Of a stretch of 64,000 bases of DNA, positions 1-8,969 are shown in pieces. A program made the translations under genes and the position numbers. Under the pieces are notes generated by a model, which made no database searches, was not told the origin of the DNA, and saw only the letters and a program-made list of their open reading frames with translations. The stretch comes from Chitinophagaceae bacterium (lineage in GTDB: Bacteria > Bacteroidota > Bacteroidia > Chitinophagales > Chitinophagaceae). The stretch's first letter is position 1. The number at the start of each line of letters is the position of its first letter. The DNA is taken from NCBI GenBank assembly GCA_017307735.1, contig JAFKGR010000018.1, positions 1 to 64,000 on the forward strand, in the 5' to 3' direction.

Positions 1-794
1 CCTGTATGGCATCCCAACGGGCAACTTCTGGGATTTAATCATACGCCACAAACGAGCGTGTTTGCCAATGGTACTCCACCCTGCACCTGGTACATGAATA
101 GCGTAAACAGAGATTCTACCGGATTTTATCTGATGAATAAAGATGGTACCGGGTTCAGAAGAGTAACTGATTTTTATTTACACGCCCCCGCCTGGTCACC
201 GGATGGGGAGTGGATCGCATTTTCCATTGCTCCCAATATTTATAAAATGCGATTTGACGGAGACACATTTGATACGGCACACATCATTCAATTAACCGAT
301 AGCGCCGCTAATTTTTTCCCGTCCTGGACACCCGAAGGAGATACAATTTTTTATGATTCTAATGCCGGCACAAACGGCCAAGGTTATTACGTATGGAAAA
401 TGGCTGCAGATGGAAGTGGAAAAATGGGATTCCCTGGTACTGGTAGAATGCCTTTTGTAGGTACCGATGAGAGGGTTTATTATGTCAGCTTGCATGGTGA
501 AGTATTTTCAATGGGAAAAAATGGTTTAAATAAGGTTCCGATAACTTTTAATGGTAATGTCAATGGTACATTGTCGTTGAGTAAATCTGTTCCAAAATAT
601 TTTGCTGGATTTGTATTTTACGAACAATCAGGCCTATGGTCTTATAGAGATAATATTGCTAAACGACTAAATCCAACATGCGATACGTACGATATTTCAA
701 CAACCGGAGAAATCGTTTAACACAGAAAGGAACCCTTTGGATCATGAACGCCGACGGGAGTAATAACCGGCAGCTAACGTTTAATAACTTTTAA
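1..794 (+). pseudogene. PD40/TolB-like beta-propeller protein, 5'-partial and frameshifted
   Basis: The reading frame is open from base 1, so the gene starts to the left of the window. It encodes repeated beta-propeller (PD40/WD40-like) blades: PVWHPNG near base 1, then APAWSPDGEWIAF and PSWTPEGDTIFY, each followed by a KMAADGSG-like turn. The frame hits TAA at 718-720. The next 70 bases in another frame continue the same fold: GTLWIMNADGSNNRQLTF, ending with TAA at 792-794. Losing one base near 719 (GTTTAACAC where GTTTACACAC would read EIVYTQKGTLW) explains the break. Either this is a real frameshift or an assembly error. Family members are periplasmic or extracellular propellers; the specific role is unknown. 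The 3' end lies 11 bases before the subtilase gene, so the two may be cotranscribed. Confidence 0.75.
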
Positions 795-805
795 AACAAA
801 ATACA

Positions 806-3448
806 ATGAAAAAAATATTTACATTTTTATTGATTAGTATGTTGTTAAGCATATACTCAATAGCGCAGGTTGACTTTAATAATCAATTGATTGTTTATTT
901 CAAATCGGGAGTACAAAGAGTTCCACCGGCAAACACATCGGCGTCTATTACGTCGGGCAGCATTCTGAATTTGTTAAATAGCTATGGAATACCACCGTCT
1001 AATGTAGTTCCTTCGTTTCCTTCTTTTAATGAAGCAGATACTGTAAGTAATGAAATCGGGGAAAGTTCAAGGCAAATGAACAGAGCAAAAGTCTTTACAA
1101 TCACCATTGCCAACCCTTCTACAAAACAAAATCTTTTAAATGCATTGAATGCCAATAGCGAAGTTTTATATGCTGAATCAAACGGTGGGTTGACAAAAAA
1201 CCTGATACCGGCTGATGGCAGGTTTGATCAACAATGGGGGTTGCGGAATTTAATAGTACCCAATGCTGATATTCATGCCGTACCTGCATGGGATATTTTT
1301 ACCGGAAATGCAAATTCCATAATCGCAGTGATTGACAATGGAGTTGACCGTAATCATAATGATTTAAATGCCAAGATAACAGGAGGCGACAACGGATTTA
1401 TAATTGAAACAGATAGATTTGGGAGACAATTTAGTCATGGTTCTCATGTAGCAGGTATCGCGGCTGCCGTAACCAATAATACTGATAACATTGGTGTTGC
1501 GGGTGTTGACTGGCAGGCAAGGATTCATCCCAAAAATATATTTGATGGCAATGGTGATCCGGATATTACCCAGAGTATCATAGACGCAATAAACTTTAAT
1601 ACAAATGTTTGGACTTTGAACAATAGCTGGGGGTTGATAAATGGAATTGACGGATCTGGCAATGGAATTCCCGGCAGGTATTCCGTCACTGTTCGCACTG
1701 CTTTTGCACAAGCATACCGAAACAACAGAGTACAATGCGTATCTATGGGGAATCACCAATCTTATAGTGATGGCATATACGCAAATGTAGTTTCATATCC
1801 CGCCGGCTTCAATACAGGTATTATTGCGGTTGGGGCCACAGATGATCATGACCATGTTGCCGACTTTTCAGCACAAGGTCCACATATTGATGTTGCCGCA
1901 CCCGGAGTAGAAATTTGGTCAACTAATTTTAATGACGGGTACATTGATTTATCGGGAACCTCAATGGCAACTGCTTTTGTTTCCGGTCTTGCCTCATTGT
2001 TAAAAGGATTTAATACCAACCTGGCTAATGATGATATTGAACAAATCATCAGATTAACTTCGGATGACGCTAATGCAGCAGAAGGTTTCCCCGGTTTTGA
2101 TAACCGAATAGGTGCCGGTAGAATTAATGCCTTGACCGCCTTACAAGCTTTACAGGCACCAAATACACTGCAACATCTTAGTGCCACGGGTGGTACAATA
2201 ATCAGCACTTCAGGCAATATGACCAGAGTTTTCTTAGGAGTGCCGGGCCTGGCAGATGCAGCCTATATCGTAAAACGAAGTGAAGTAAGGAAAACAATCA
2301 CTTTGCCCGCAATGTGCAACACTATTGGTGTATGGGGAAGAGGCGTGGGCACTACCGGTTATCGCGAAGAAATGGGAAGATGCTTTGGCGAAGGTATTTG
2401 TGAAATAGTACCTGGCACACTTACCAGCAGCGGAGCTACCTTGAGAACATGGATTTATGAAGTGTGGACAATCAATGGCCAATATTTAGGCTTCTACCCA
2501 AATAGCGCCAATAATGTAGTTTTTCAATATACCATTTTAGGGATCCCTCCTCCATCTGAGATCATTGGCCCAACATTCGTTTGCAATACTTCTGATTATC
2601 GTATTGATAACCTTCAATCAGGTGCAACTGTTGCCTGGTCGGCCTCCGGCGGAGGTGCTGTTTTTGAATTGAGTCCGAATACACCAACAACCAATCAATT
2701 AAGAGTAACCAATCATAAATGGTATAATTCCTCTACTACCTTAACGGCCACAATAAGCAATCATGGCTGCGGAATACCAGATATTATTAAGACAAAATAC
2801 ATTATGAATGACAATTCAACTTCGCCTACCGAAGCCTTTTCTTACTATCAGGAACCTTGTACATTTTATAATATTTCCCATCCAGCCCAGTCGGGAACTG
2901 CTTATAGTGGTTCATCATCAACTTTCGTTCATGAGGGTTGTATGGTTTATCTCGGGCTTGACAACATGGTTGGAAAAACAGTAAGCCTGGCGTCCGGATC
3001 TGGGCAACCCCTATATTGGGCAGTTGGGTCAACATCCTATTATCCAAATACTTTAATGTTTCAATTACCTCATCTCTCAGGTGGAATTCCTTTTAAATTT
3101 ATAATATCGGGCGATGGCGTATGCTATGAAAAAACCCTTCTTTTTTTCTCATATTCCGGAGATGGATATTCGCAGTTTACGGTGTCTCCAAATCCTGCAA
3201 ATAATGTATTAACTATTGAGTCCAATAGCCTGAATGGGACTAATAGTGCAGACGTAAAATCGTCAAAAATGCCAATTAGAGAAATACAATTAGTGGATAA
3301 AATGGGAACACTCATTTTGAAGAAAATATTTAGCGTGAATTCTTTTAAGGAAAATATACAGATTAATAGTTTAAAAAGTGATGTATATATTCTGAAGATA
3401 TTTGATGGAAGTTCCTGGCATTCTCAAAAGGTAATTGTAGCGCATTAA
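806..3448 (+). CDS. Secreted subtilisin-like serine protease (S8) with T9SS sorting domain
   Basis: This 880-residue secreted protease begins with a signal peptide (MKKIFTFLLISMLLSIYSIAQ). A propeptide-like stretch follows to about residue 140. The S8 catalytic domain spans about 150-450, with the triad Asp177 (AVIDNGVD), His211 (HGSHVAG) and Ser386 (GTSMATAF). Residues 450-790 form an uncharacterised region with Ig-like PKD-type character. The last ~80 residues (SPNPANNVLTIE to the terminal KVIVAH) have the look of a type A T9SS C-terminal sorting signal, which in Bacteroidota directs proteins across the outer membrane. All catalytic residues are present, so the enzyme is predicted to be active. 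The substrate is unknown. A strong terminator follows the gene. Confidence 0.93.
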   Translation: MKKIFTFLLISMLLSIYSIAQVDFNNQLIVYFKSGVQRVPPANTSASITSGSILNLLNSYGIPPSNVVPSFPSFNEADTVSNEIGESSRQMNRAKVFTITIANPSTKQNLLNALNANSEVLYAESNGGLTKNLIPADGRFDQQWGLRNLIVPNADIHAVPAWDIFTGNANSIIAVIDNGVDRNHNDLNAKITGGDNGFIIETDRFGRQFSHGSHVAGIAAAVTNNTDNIGVAGVDWQARIHPKNIFDGNGDPDITQSIIDAINFNTNVWTLNNSWGLINGIDGSGNGIPGRYSVTVRTAFAQAYRNNRVQCVSMGNHQSYSDGIYANVVSYPAGFNTGIIAVGATDDHDHVADFSAQGPHIDVAAPGVEIWSTNFNDGYIDLSGTSMATAFVSGLASLLKGFNTNLANDDIEQIIRLTSDDANAAEGFPGFDNRIGAGRINALTALQALQAPNTLQHLSATGGTIISTSGNMTRVFLGVPGLADAAYIVKRSEVRKTITLPAMCNTIGVWGRGVGTTGYREEMGRCFGEGICEIVPGTLTSSGATLRTWIYEVWTINGQYLGFYPNSANNVVFQYTILGIPPPSEIIGPTFVCNTSDYRIDNLQSGATVAWSASGGGAVFELSPNTPTTNQLRVTNHKWYNSSTTLTATISNHGCGIPDIIKTKYIMNDNSTSPTEAFSYYQEPCTFYNISHPAQSGTAYSGSSSTFVHEGCMVYLGLDNMVGKTVSLASGSGQPLYWAVGSTSYYPNTLMFQLPHLSGGIPFKFIISGDGVCYEKTLLFFSYSGDGYSQFTVSPNPANNVLTIESNSLNGTNSADVKSSKMPIREIQLVDKMGTLILKKIFSVNSFKENIQINSLKSDVYILKIFDGSSWHSQKVIVAH

Positions 3449-3473
3449 GTTGTCATTTTGAATTTAAATAATT

Positions 3474-3519
3474 AATGCTGGAAAAGTAAAATCACAGGGG
3501 TTTAATTTCCAGCATTTTT
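3474..3519 (+). terminator. Intrinsic terminator after the subtilase gene
   Basis: An 11-bp perfect stem, AATGCTGGAAA (3474-3484) with TTTCCAGCATT (3506-3516), is followed by a T-run. It sits 25 bases after the subtilase stop codon. Confidence 0.8.
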
Positions 3520-3652
3520 GTTTTGTGTTACTTTCATGTATTCGTTATTTACAATTAATAATAACATGAGCTATTTCCATCAACTTTGAACCATTCATTC
3601 GATAGAATGGAAGAAATCAATTCTGAACAAACCAGGTTTTTATCAACTATTC

Positions 3653-3660
3653 TAAATTTG
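3653..3660 (+). promoter_or_regulatory. Candidate -7 box (TAAATTTG) for the nicotinamidase gene
   Basis: TAAATTTG matches the Bacteroidota -7 consensus TAnnTTTG and ends 11 bases before the ATG at 3672. No convincing TTTG -33 element is seen at the usual spacing. The implied 5' leader is very short. Confidence 0.45.
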
Positions 3661-3671
3661 CAGCAAAAACT

Positions 3672-4217
3672 ATGTCTGTTAAAGGTTTAATCATCGTTGA
3701 TGTTCAAAAAGATTTTTGCCCGGGCGGGGCGCTTCCTGCAGCCGAAGGCAACGACATCATACCTGTCATCAATAAACTGATCAAAAAGTTCGATTTCATT
3801 GTTGCTTCCAAAGACTGGCACCCTGCCGAAACGGTTCATTTTGAAAAATGGCCGGTGCATTGTGTGAGAGGTTCCAACGGCGCAAAGTTCCACAAACAAT
3901 TAAATGTGGAAAATATCAATGAGGTGGCGCTGAAAGGTACCGGCAATACGGATGACGGATACAGCGCATTTGAGGCCACAAATATTGACGTGAATTACTG
4001 GCTGAAGAAAAACAATATCACCGATGTTTATGTTTGTGGAATTGCTACCGAATATTGCGTGAAAGCTACCGCAATGGATGCACATAAAGCCGGTTTCAAA
4101 ACGTATGTTTTTACAGATGCGATTGCCGCTGTGGAAGCAAAACCGGGAGATACCGAAAAAGCATTGGAAGAAATGTCAGATGAAGGTATCCAACTGATCA
4201 CCCGCAAATCTCTGTAA
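3672..4217 (+). CDS. pncA: Nicotinamidase (isochorismatase-fold amidohydrolase)
   Basis: This 181-residue cytosolic enzyme hydrolyses nicotinamide to nicotinate and ammonia in NAD+ salvage. The cysteine-hydrolase triad is visible as Asp10 (IIVDVQKDF), Lys88 (ALKGTGN) and Cys129 (GIATEYCVKAT). The metal-binding ligands Asp48, His50 and His56 lie in SKDWHPAETVHF, a pattern that separates nicotinamidases from other isochorismatase-fold enzymes. Length and domain order are normal for PncA. The ATG at 3672 follows a TAnnTTTG box by 11 bases, which supports this start. The gene is monocistronic as far as can be seen, with terminators on both sides. Confidence 0.93.
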   Translation: MSVKGLIIVDVQKDFCPGGALPAAEGNDIIPVINKLIKKFDFIVASKDWHPAETVHFEKWPVHCVRGSNGAKFHKQLNVENINEVALKGTGNTDDGYSAFEATNIDVNYWLKKNNITDVYVCGIATEYCVKATAMDAHKAGFKTYVFTDAIAAVEAKPGDTEKALEEMSDEGIQLITRKSL

Positions 4218-4353
4218 TCCCGGGTGGATTCATTTTCAAAAAAAATCTCAGCATCCTGTCATCGTAATACTACGAGTGACTTAGTAATTCTTTAAAAAAA
4301 AGATTGAGAAATAGTTCGCTTGCAATACATTCCTGTCTGCAATAGGTTTGCAC

Positions 4354-4463
4354 CAGAAGTTGATTGATGTTACAAACATTAATCAATAATCCAGGTATCC
4401 TTAGAAAAATTGAACTATATCCTGTTAAAACCAAAATCCAATATCAATCAACTTCTGTTTTTT
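4354..4463 (+). other. Long-range perfect hairpin with T-run (candidate structured RNA)
   Basis: CAGAAGTTGATTGAT (4354-4368) is the exact reverse complement of ATCAATCAACTTCTG (4443-4457). The arms are 74 bases apart, and the right arm runs straight into TTTTTT (4458-4463). A 15-bp perfect match is unlikely by chance in this AT-rich gap. It could be a small RNA ending in a terminator, or the remnant of a miniature element. No family is recognised. Confidence 0.4.
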
Positions 4464-4567
4464 AAAACCCGTTGCCAATACCTAAGAAAAAAATAAACCG
4501 GTCCTGTGAAAGCCACAAAAATTTAAACCTGAAAAACCTCAAGACCCAGGATTAAATTAATTCAGCA

Positions 4568-4602
4568 GAGAGCCTCCGTGAAATACCGGAGGCTCTCCTT
4601 TT
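4568..4602 (+). terminator. Strong intrinsic terminator
   Basis: An 11-bp stem, GAGAGCCTCCG (4568-4578) with CGGAGGCTCTC (4587-4597), is followed by CTTTTT. It lies about 350 bases past the pncA stop, so it may end a pncA 3' extension or an independent small transcript. Confidence 0.75.
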
Positions 4603-4785
4603 TATACAACCTCACTCCATCCCGAAAGTAAATTGGCGGTTGAAATTCTTCATGTCTCAAATTTCAGCCCGCACACTTTTCCCTTATTTAATCACCCTGA
4701 CTCCGGATCCGGGTGATCGTTTTGCCTTTCTCCAAAACTGCATTCAAAGCCACATCAATATGGATTCTCAATTGATTGAAAGGTT

Positions 4786-4793
4786 TATATTTG
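4786..4793 (+). promoter_or_regulatory. Candidate -7 box (TATATTTG) for mtaB
   Basis: TATATTTG fits TAnnTTTG and ends 6 bases before the ATG at 4800, so the message would be leaderless or nearly so. The box also argues against the upstream in-frame TTG at 4776 being the start. Confidence 0.5.
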
Positions 4794-4799
4794 TTTGCT

Positions 4800-6083
4800 A
4801 TGTCAAATGGAAAAACTGTTGCCCTGCATACACTCGGTTGCAAACTGAATTATGCTGAAACCTCCACCATGGAAAGGCTCCTCGAACAAGTCGGTTACGA
4901 ATCCCTGCCTTTTGAAAACGTGGCAGACGTGTATGTGATAAATACCTGTTCTGTTACCGACAATGCAGACAAGGAATGCCGGATGCTGGTACGACGTATT
5001 CAGCGAAAAGCGCCAGAGTCGACGGTGGTCGTAACCGGATGTTATGCCCAACTGAAACCCGAAGAAGTAGCTCAGATTCCCGGCGTGGATCTGGTTTTAG
5101 GCGCTTCGGAAAAATTCAATATCACCAAACATCTGAAAGCATTTGAATCGGGCGACAGTACCAAAATATGCAGTTGCGACATTGATGATGTCAATACCTT
5201 TCATACTTCCTATTCTCTTTCTTCACGTACACGCACCTTTTTAAAAGTGCAGGAAGGTTGTGATTATAATTGTTCTTATTGCACTATTCCGAAAGCACGG
5301 GGCAAGAGCCGCAGCCAATCTATTCAGAAAGTCCTTGATGACATCAGCCATATTGCCGCTGCGGGTGTCAGGGAAATTGTATTGACCGGAATAAACCTCG
5401 GAGATTACGGAAGAAATGAAAGCGGGCAAAAAACCGATGTCGAATTCTTAAACCTTCTTGAAGCAATAGACAACCATGAAGGTGTTGACCGTTACCGCAT
5501 TTCATCCATAGAGCCTAACCTGCTGACGGATGAAATCATTGAATTGGTAGCCGGGAGCAAAAAAATTATGCCTCATTTTCATATTCCCCTTCAAAGCGGA
5601 AGCAACAAAATTCTCGGGTTGATGAGAAGACGCTACCGCAGGGAACTTTATCAGGAAAAAGTAGAAAAAATCAGGTCGCTTATTCCCCATTGCGGAATTG
5701 GTGTGGATGTCATTACAGGCTTCCCTTCCGAATCGGATGAAGATTTTCAGGAAACCTATTCATTTCTTGCAGACCTTCCGGTCTCTTATTTTCATGTGTT
5801 CACCTATTCAGAAAGATCCGATACAAAAGCCCTCGATATAAAACCTGTGGTACCCATGGAACTCAGGCATCAGAGAACAAGGACACTCCGTGCGTTATCT
5901 TACAGAAAAAGCAGGGAGTTTGAAAAAGAAAATGCGGGCACAATCAGAAAAGTCCTTTTTGAAGGTTCCCATGACAAGGCACAAATGGAGGGATATTCTG
6001 ACAACTATATTAAAGTTACCATTCCATACAAAGAAGGATGGTGCAATGAAATAGTTGATTGGAAACTTGCATTTGCAATCTGA
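4800..6083 (+). CDS. mtaB: tRNA (t6A37) C2-methylthiotransferase MtaB
   Basis: This 427-residue radical-SAM enzyme converts t6A37 of ANN-decoding tRNAs to ms2t6A. The N-terminal methylthiotransferase domain carries cluster cysteines Cys14 (LGCKLN), Cys50 (INTCSVT) and Cys81 (TGCYAQ). The radical-SAM motif CDYNCSYC supplies Cys154, Cys158 and Cys161. A C-terminal ~60-residue stretch occupies the TRAM position. LGCKLNYAE distinguishes MtaB from MiaB, which has LGCQMN. ATG 4800 is preferred over TTG 4776 because a promoter box overlaps the extra codons. tsaD at 40.7 kb makes its t6A substrate but is not linked here. Confidence 0.9.
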   Translation: MSNGKTVALHTLGCKLNYAETSTMERLLEQVGYESLPFENVADVYVINTCSVTDNADKECRMLVRRIQRKAPESTVVVTGCYAQLKPEEVAQIPGVDLVLGASEKFNITKHLKAFESGDSTKICSCDIDDVNTFHTSYSLSSRTRTFLKVQEGCDYNCSYCTIPKARGKSRSQSIQKVLDDISHIAAAGVREIVLTGINLGDYGRNESGQKTDVEFLNLLEAIDNHEGVDRYRISSIEPNLLTDEIIELVAGSKKIMPHFHIPLQSGSNKILGLMRRRYRRELYQEKVEKIRSLIPHCGIGVDVITGFPSESDEDFQETYSFLADLPVSYFHVFTYSERSDTKALDIKPVVPMELRHQRTRTLRALSYRKSREFEKENAGTIRKVLFEGSHDKAQMEGYSDNYIKVTIPYKEGWCNEIVDWKLAFAI

Positions 6084-6109
6084 GTTTTGATCACACTGAA
6101 ACCCGTTTT

Positions 6110-6895
6110 CTATTTCAACCTTTCATAGAATTCAAAACTTTTACTTCCATCCGGATTGGTAATAGATTGGGAATAGTGATCATTATCAGTAAATACATAA
6201 TCAATGGTAAAAGTATTTCCCGCAACAAACGGAAGAGATGAATTTAAATCCGTTTCAGAAAATTGCTTGTCACTGACCATTTTAAAAGTCCCATATCCCA
6301 TATTTGTTACTGTTTTCCCCACACTGTCTTTTGATGTACTTCCAAACATAAAATACCCGTCAAAGAAAGATTTATATTGAGTACGCTGATAAACAGTTGT
6401 GTCTTTCCCATTCACCAGAAATGATTTTTGTTCTTTCCATACACCATCGAGCCGGGATGTGTCTTTTTCCTTTACCCTGCTGTACAGTTCTGTCAAGGTA
6501 GAAGTATCGCCATTGATGACGATGCCATTTATTTTCTGTGTATATCCCTCAGGGGTGATTTTAATTCCAAGATTGTAACTAATAGGTTGATCGTTGAATG
6601 TGGCACCGGATGAACTGTAGAGCACATGTTCACTCAGTGTGTCTTCTCTTGTATCATAAGTACCTACTCCAAACGCGCTCACCGAATCCTGGGGGTTGAT
6701 TTGGGTGTACATAAAATGAGTACCCGTATAAAACTTCATTTGCTTCAAATCCTTCAGCGTGTTTTGGGTTTCACCGTGTCGGATATCCTGTTGGGTAAGA
6801 GAATAGGCACCGGGAATTTCTTTGGAAATATCCACTTCATTTTTGCATCCTGCCAGCAGGAAGAAAATGGCTATCAGTTGAAATTTATTTTTCAT
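6110..6895 (-). CDS. Putative lipoprotein, lipocalin-like fold possible
   Basis: This 261-residue protein starts with an SPII signal peptide and lipobox (FFLLAGC, Cys17), so it is predicted to be a membrane-anchored periplasmic or outer-membrane lipoprotein. The mature part shows alternating beta strands and two similar segments: GTHFMYTQINPQDSVSAFG with GTYDTREDTLSEH near residues 58-95, and GYFMFGSTSKDSVGKTVT with a GYGTFKM strand near 180-205. This suggests an internal duplication or a small beta-barrel similar to Bacteroidota DUF4488-type lipoproteins. No catalytic motif is seen. It converges on mtaB, with 26 bases between the stop codons. Confidence 0.7.
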   Translation of the reverse strand: MKNKFQLIAIFFLLAGCKNEVDISKEIPGAYSLTQQDIRHGETQNTLKDLKQMKFYTGTHFMYTQINPQDSVSAFGVGTYDTREDTLSEHVLYSSSGATFNDQPISYNLGIKITPEGYTQKINGIVINGDTSTLTELYSRVKEKDTSRLDGVWKEQKSFLVNGKDTTVYQRTQYKSFFDGYFMFGSTSKDSVGKTVTNMGYGTFKMVSDKQFSETDLNSSLPFVAGNTFTIDYVFTDNDHYSQSITNPDGSKSFEFYERLK

Positions 6896-7010
6896 GGTTT
6901 TGTTAGTTTTACTGAATGTAATTTAACATATTTTTTGTATATAGCCTATTTCCACTATTTATGATTAAAATTGCAACTACTCAATTATCCAATCTATTAA
7001 ACAACAGATA

Positions 7011-7148
7011 ATGAAAAAACTATTTAAGATTCTGATTGCAGGCCTGGCAGCGAAAAGATATGGAAACCGGGTGTTGGGTGGTGGTTGCCTCGGAGCAATC
7101 GTGGTATTTATAGTTGTTTACTGGCTGCTTGGGAATTTTCATTGCTGA
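7011..7148 (+). CDS. Small 45-residue membrane peptide
   Basis: ATG 7011 to TGA 7148 encodes 45 residues. A basic N-terminus (MKKLFKILIAGLAAKRYGNR) is followed by a Gly-Gly-Gly-Cys turn and one transmembrane helix (AIVVFIVVYWLLG). Charge distribution, a clean start and the lack of any competing gene in this gap support a real small membrane protein. Function is unknown. It stands alone between a divergent lipoprotein gene and the peptide transporter. Confidence 0.55.
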   Translation: MKKLFKILIAGLAAKRYGNRVLGGGCLGAIVVFIVVYWLLGNFHC

Positions 7149-7253
7149 GACATTTCCCTGATCATTTTTTCAACATTTTTTTTATCATCATCATTACTGA
7201 TTTGTAAATAAAAAGCGCTTTCTTTAGGACTTCATCAAGTCAAAACGACTGTT

Positions 7254-8891
7254 ATGGAGAAAGAAAGAAAACATCCCCGTGCACTTCCTTTTTTATTCCT
7301 TTCCGAAATGTGGGAAAGATTCGGTTATTATCTGATGATTGGCATTTTCACCCTATACCTGAAAGATGTAAAAACAGGATTTGCCATGACCGAAGCAGAA
7401 GCATCCGACCTTTACGGTACTTTCATTGCTTTGGTATTCCTGACTCCTTTCCTCGGCGGTTTACTGGCTGACCGGTATTTTGGTTATCGCCGTTCCATTA
7501 TTGCGGGAGGCCTTCTGATGGGAGCCGGGTATTGCCTGATGTCTGTCCATGATCTGACCACATTGTATATTTCCATGACCCTGGTAATTATTGGGAATGG
7601 ATTTTTCAAACCGAATATTTCCACCCTTCTGGGAAATGTGTATTCAACTCCCTCGTTTGAAAAACGGAAAGATGAAGGCTATAATATTTTTTACATGGGA
7701 ATCAATATAGGGGCTTTCGTTTGTAATTTTTTGGGAGCTGCAATTTATAATTTGCTGGGATGGGGATATGCTTTCATCGCCGCCGGAATCGGAATGTTTA
7801 TCGGGGTTGTGATTTTTATAATTGGAACGAAACATTATCAGTCTGCCGACAGGAAAAAAGGTGTCAGGGAAGGTGATATGTCTTTTTCAAAAATCGTAAT
7901 GCTGATTCTGGTTCCGTCAATTGTTGCAGGTATCATCGGGTGGTTTATTCCCGGATCCATTTTCGGATCGGACAGTACCGATGCTTTTATTTTTGCATGT
8001 ATTCCTGTCATCTATTTTTACACTACTTTGTATGTAAAGGCGTCCAAAGATGAGAAACGCCCGATAGCAGCATTGCTTTCCATCTTTGCTGTGGTCATTT
8101 TATTCTGGGCTGTTTTCAAACAAAATGGTTCAGCGCTCAATACATGGGCAGACAGATACACTCATCGCGAAGTAAGCGGAACAACCGGAAAAATTTTTGA
8201 AGCGCTTCAATTATCACAAACGGTCGGTTATGTAAAAGATTCCGTTGCAAAATATGACGAAGCATTCCGGTTGCAAAAGGAAAACGGAAAGATCATCAAA
8301 GAATTCGGATACCATCCTTATTTTAAAAATCTGCCCACCGACAGGTTACCCGAAGAAGGTGGAAAAATAGAATTATGGTCGACCAATCTGAGCCAATCCA
8401 TCAATCCCTTCTGGGTGATTGTGTTGACACCATTGATCCTCGCACTTTTTTCGTGGTTGAAAAGGCGAAATGCCGAACCTACCACAGCTACAAAAATCGC
8501 TTATGGCCTTTTCATTTCGGGATTATCGGTTTTGCTGATGATTGCGGCCGTATATGCCAGTATGAACGGCACCAACAAAGCAAGTGTGTGGTGGCTGATT
8601 TCGAGTTATGGGGTAATCACGATCGGAGAATTATTTTTAAGTCCGATGGGGCTTTCCCTGGTGTCAAAATTAAGCCCGGCAAGGATCACAGCTTTAATGA
8701 TGGGCGGATGGTTTGTGGCCACAGCCATTGGAAATAAATTATCCGGAGTATTGGCTACCATGTGGGATAATTATGAAAACAAAGCGAACTATTTTTGGTT
8801 AAACTTTGCGCTGCTCATGTTTGCCACGGGAATTATGGTGCTCATGTTGAAATGGCTTAACAGAATTATGAAAGAAAAAGGGGTACATTGA
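7254..8891 (+). CDS. Proton-dependent oligopeptide transporter (POT/PTR2 family)
   Basis: This 545-residue inner-membrane symporter imports di- and tripeptides with protons. The family signature EMWERFGYY (the ExxERFxYY proton-coupling motif on TM1) is at residues 18-26. The second PTR signature appears as GYNIFYMGINIGAFV near residue 143. About 12-14 hydrophobic helices are evident. A soluble loop, rich in charged residues, lies near residues 295-375 between helices and is longer than in short POT members. It is flanked by independent genes, with no operon partner beyond a 42-bp gap to the next hydrolase. Confidence 0.92.
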   Translation: MEKERKHPRALPFLFLSEMWERFGYYLMIGIFTLYLKDVKTGFAMTEAEASDLYGTFIALVFLTPFLGGLLADRYFGYRRSIIAGGLLMGAGYCLMSVHDLTTLYISMTLVIIGNGFFKPNISTLLGNVYSTPSFEKRKDEGYNIFYMGINIGAFVCNFLGAAIYNLLGWGYAFIAAGIGMFIGVVIFIIGTKHYQSADRKKGVREGDMSFSKIVMLILVPSIVAGIIGWFIPGSIFGSDSTDAFIFACIPVIYFYTTLYVKASKDEKRPIAALLSIFAVVILFWAVFKQNGSALNTWADRYTHREVSGTTGKIFEALQLSQTVGYVKDSVAKYDEAFRLQKENGKIIKEFGYHPYFKNLPTDRLPEEGGKIELWSTNLSQSINPFWVIVLTPLILALFSWLKRRNAEPTTATKIAYGLFISGLSVLLMIAAVYASMNGTNKASVWWLISSYGVITIGELFLSPMGLSLVSKLSPARITALMMGGWFVATAIGNKLSGVLATMWDNYENKANYFWLNFALLMFATGIMVLMLKWLNRIMKEKGVH

Positions 8892-8969
8892 TTTCTGAAA
8901 TTCAATTATTCACACCCGTCAGACCAATAAAAAATGAATTACTTTTCTCAAACTATTTTCAAAATAAAC

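Larger units (their letters stand above)
4218..4799. other. 582-bp intergenic region, mostly unannotated
   Basis: No coding frame with family resemblance was found. The stretch holds a 15-bp long-range hairpin (4354-4463), a GC-rich terminator (4568-4602) and the mtaB promoter box (4786-4793). The AT-rich block between the hairpin and the terminator could be the body of a small RNA, but nothing recognisable was identified. Confidence 0.5.
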
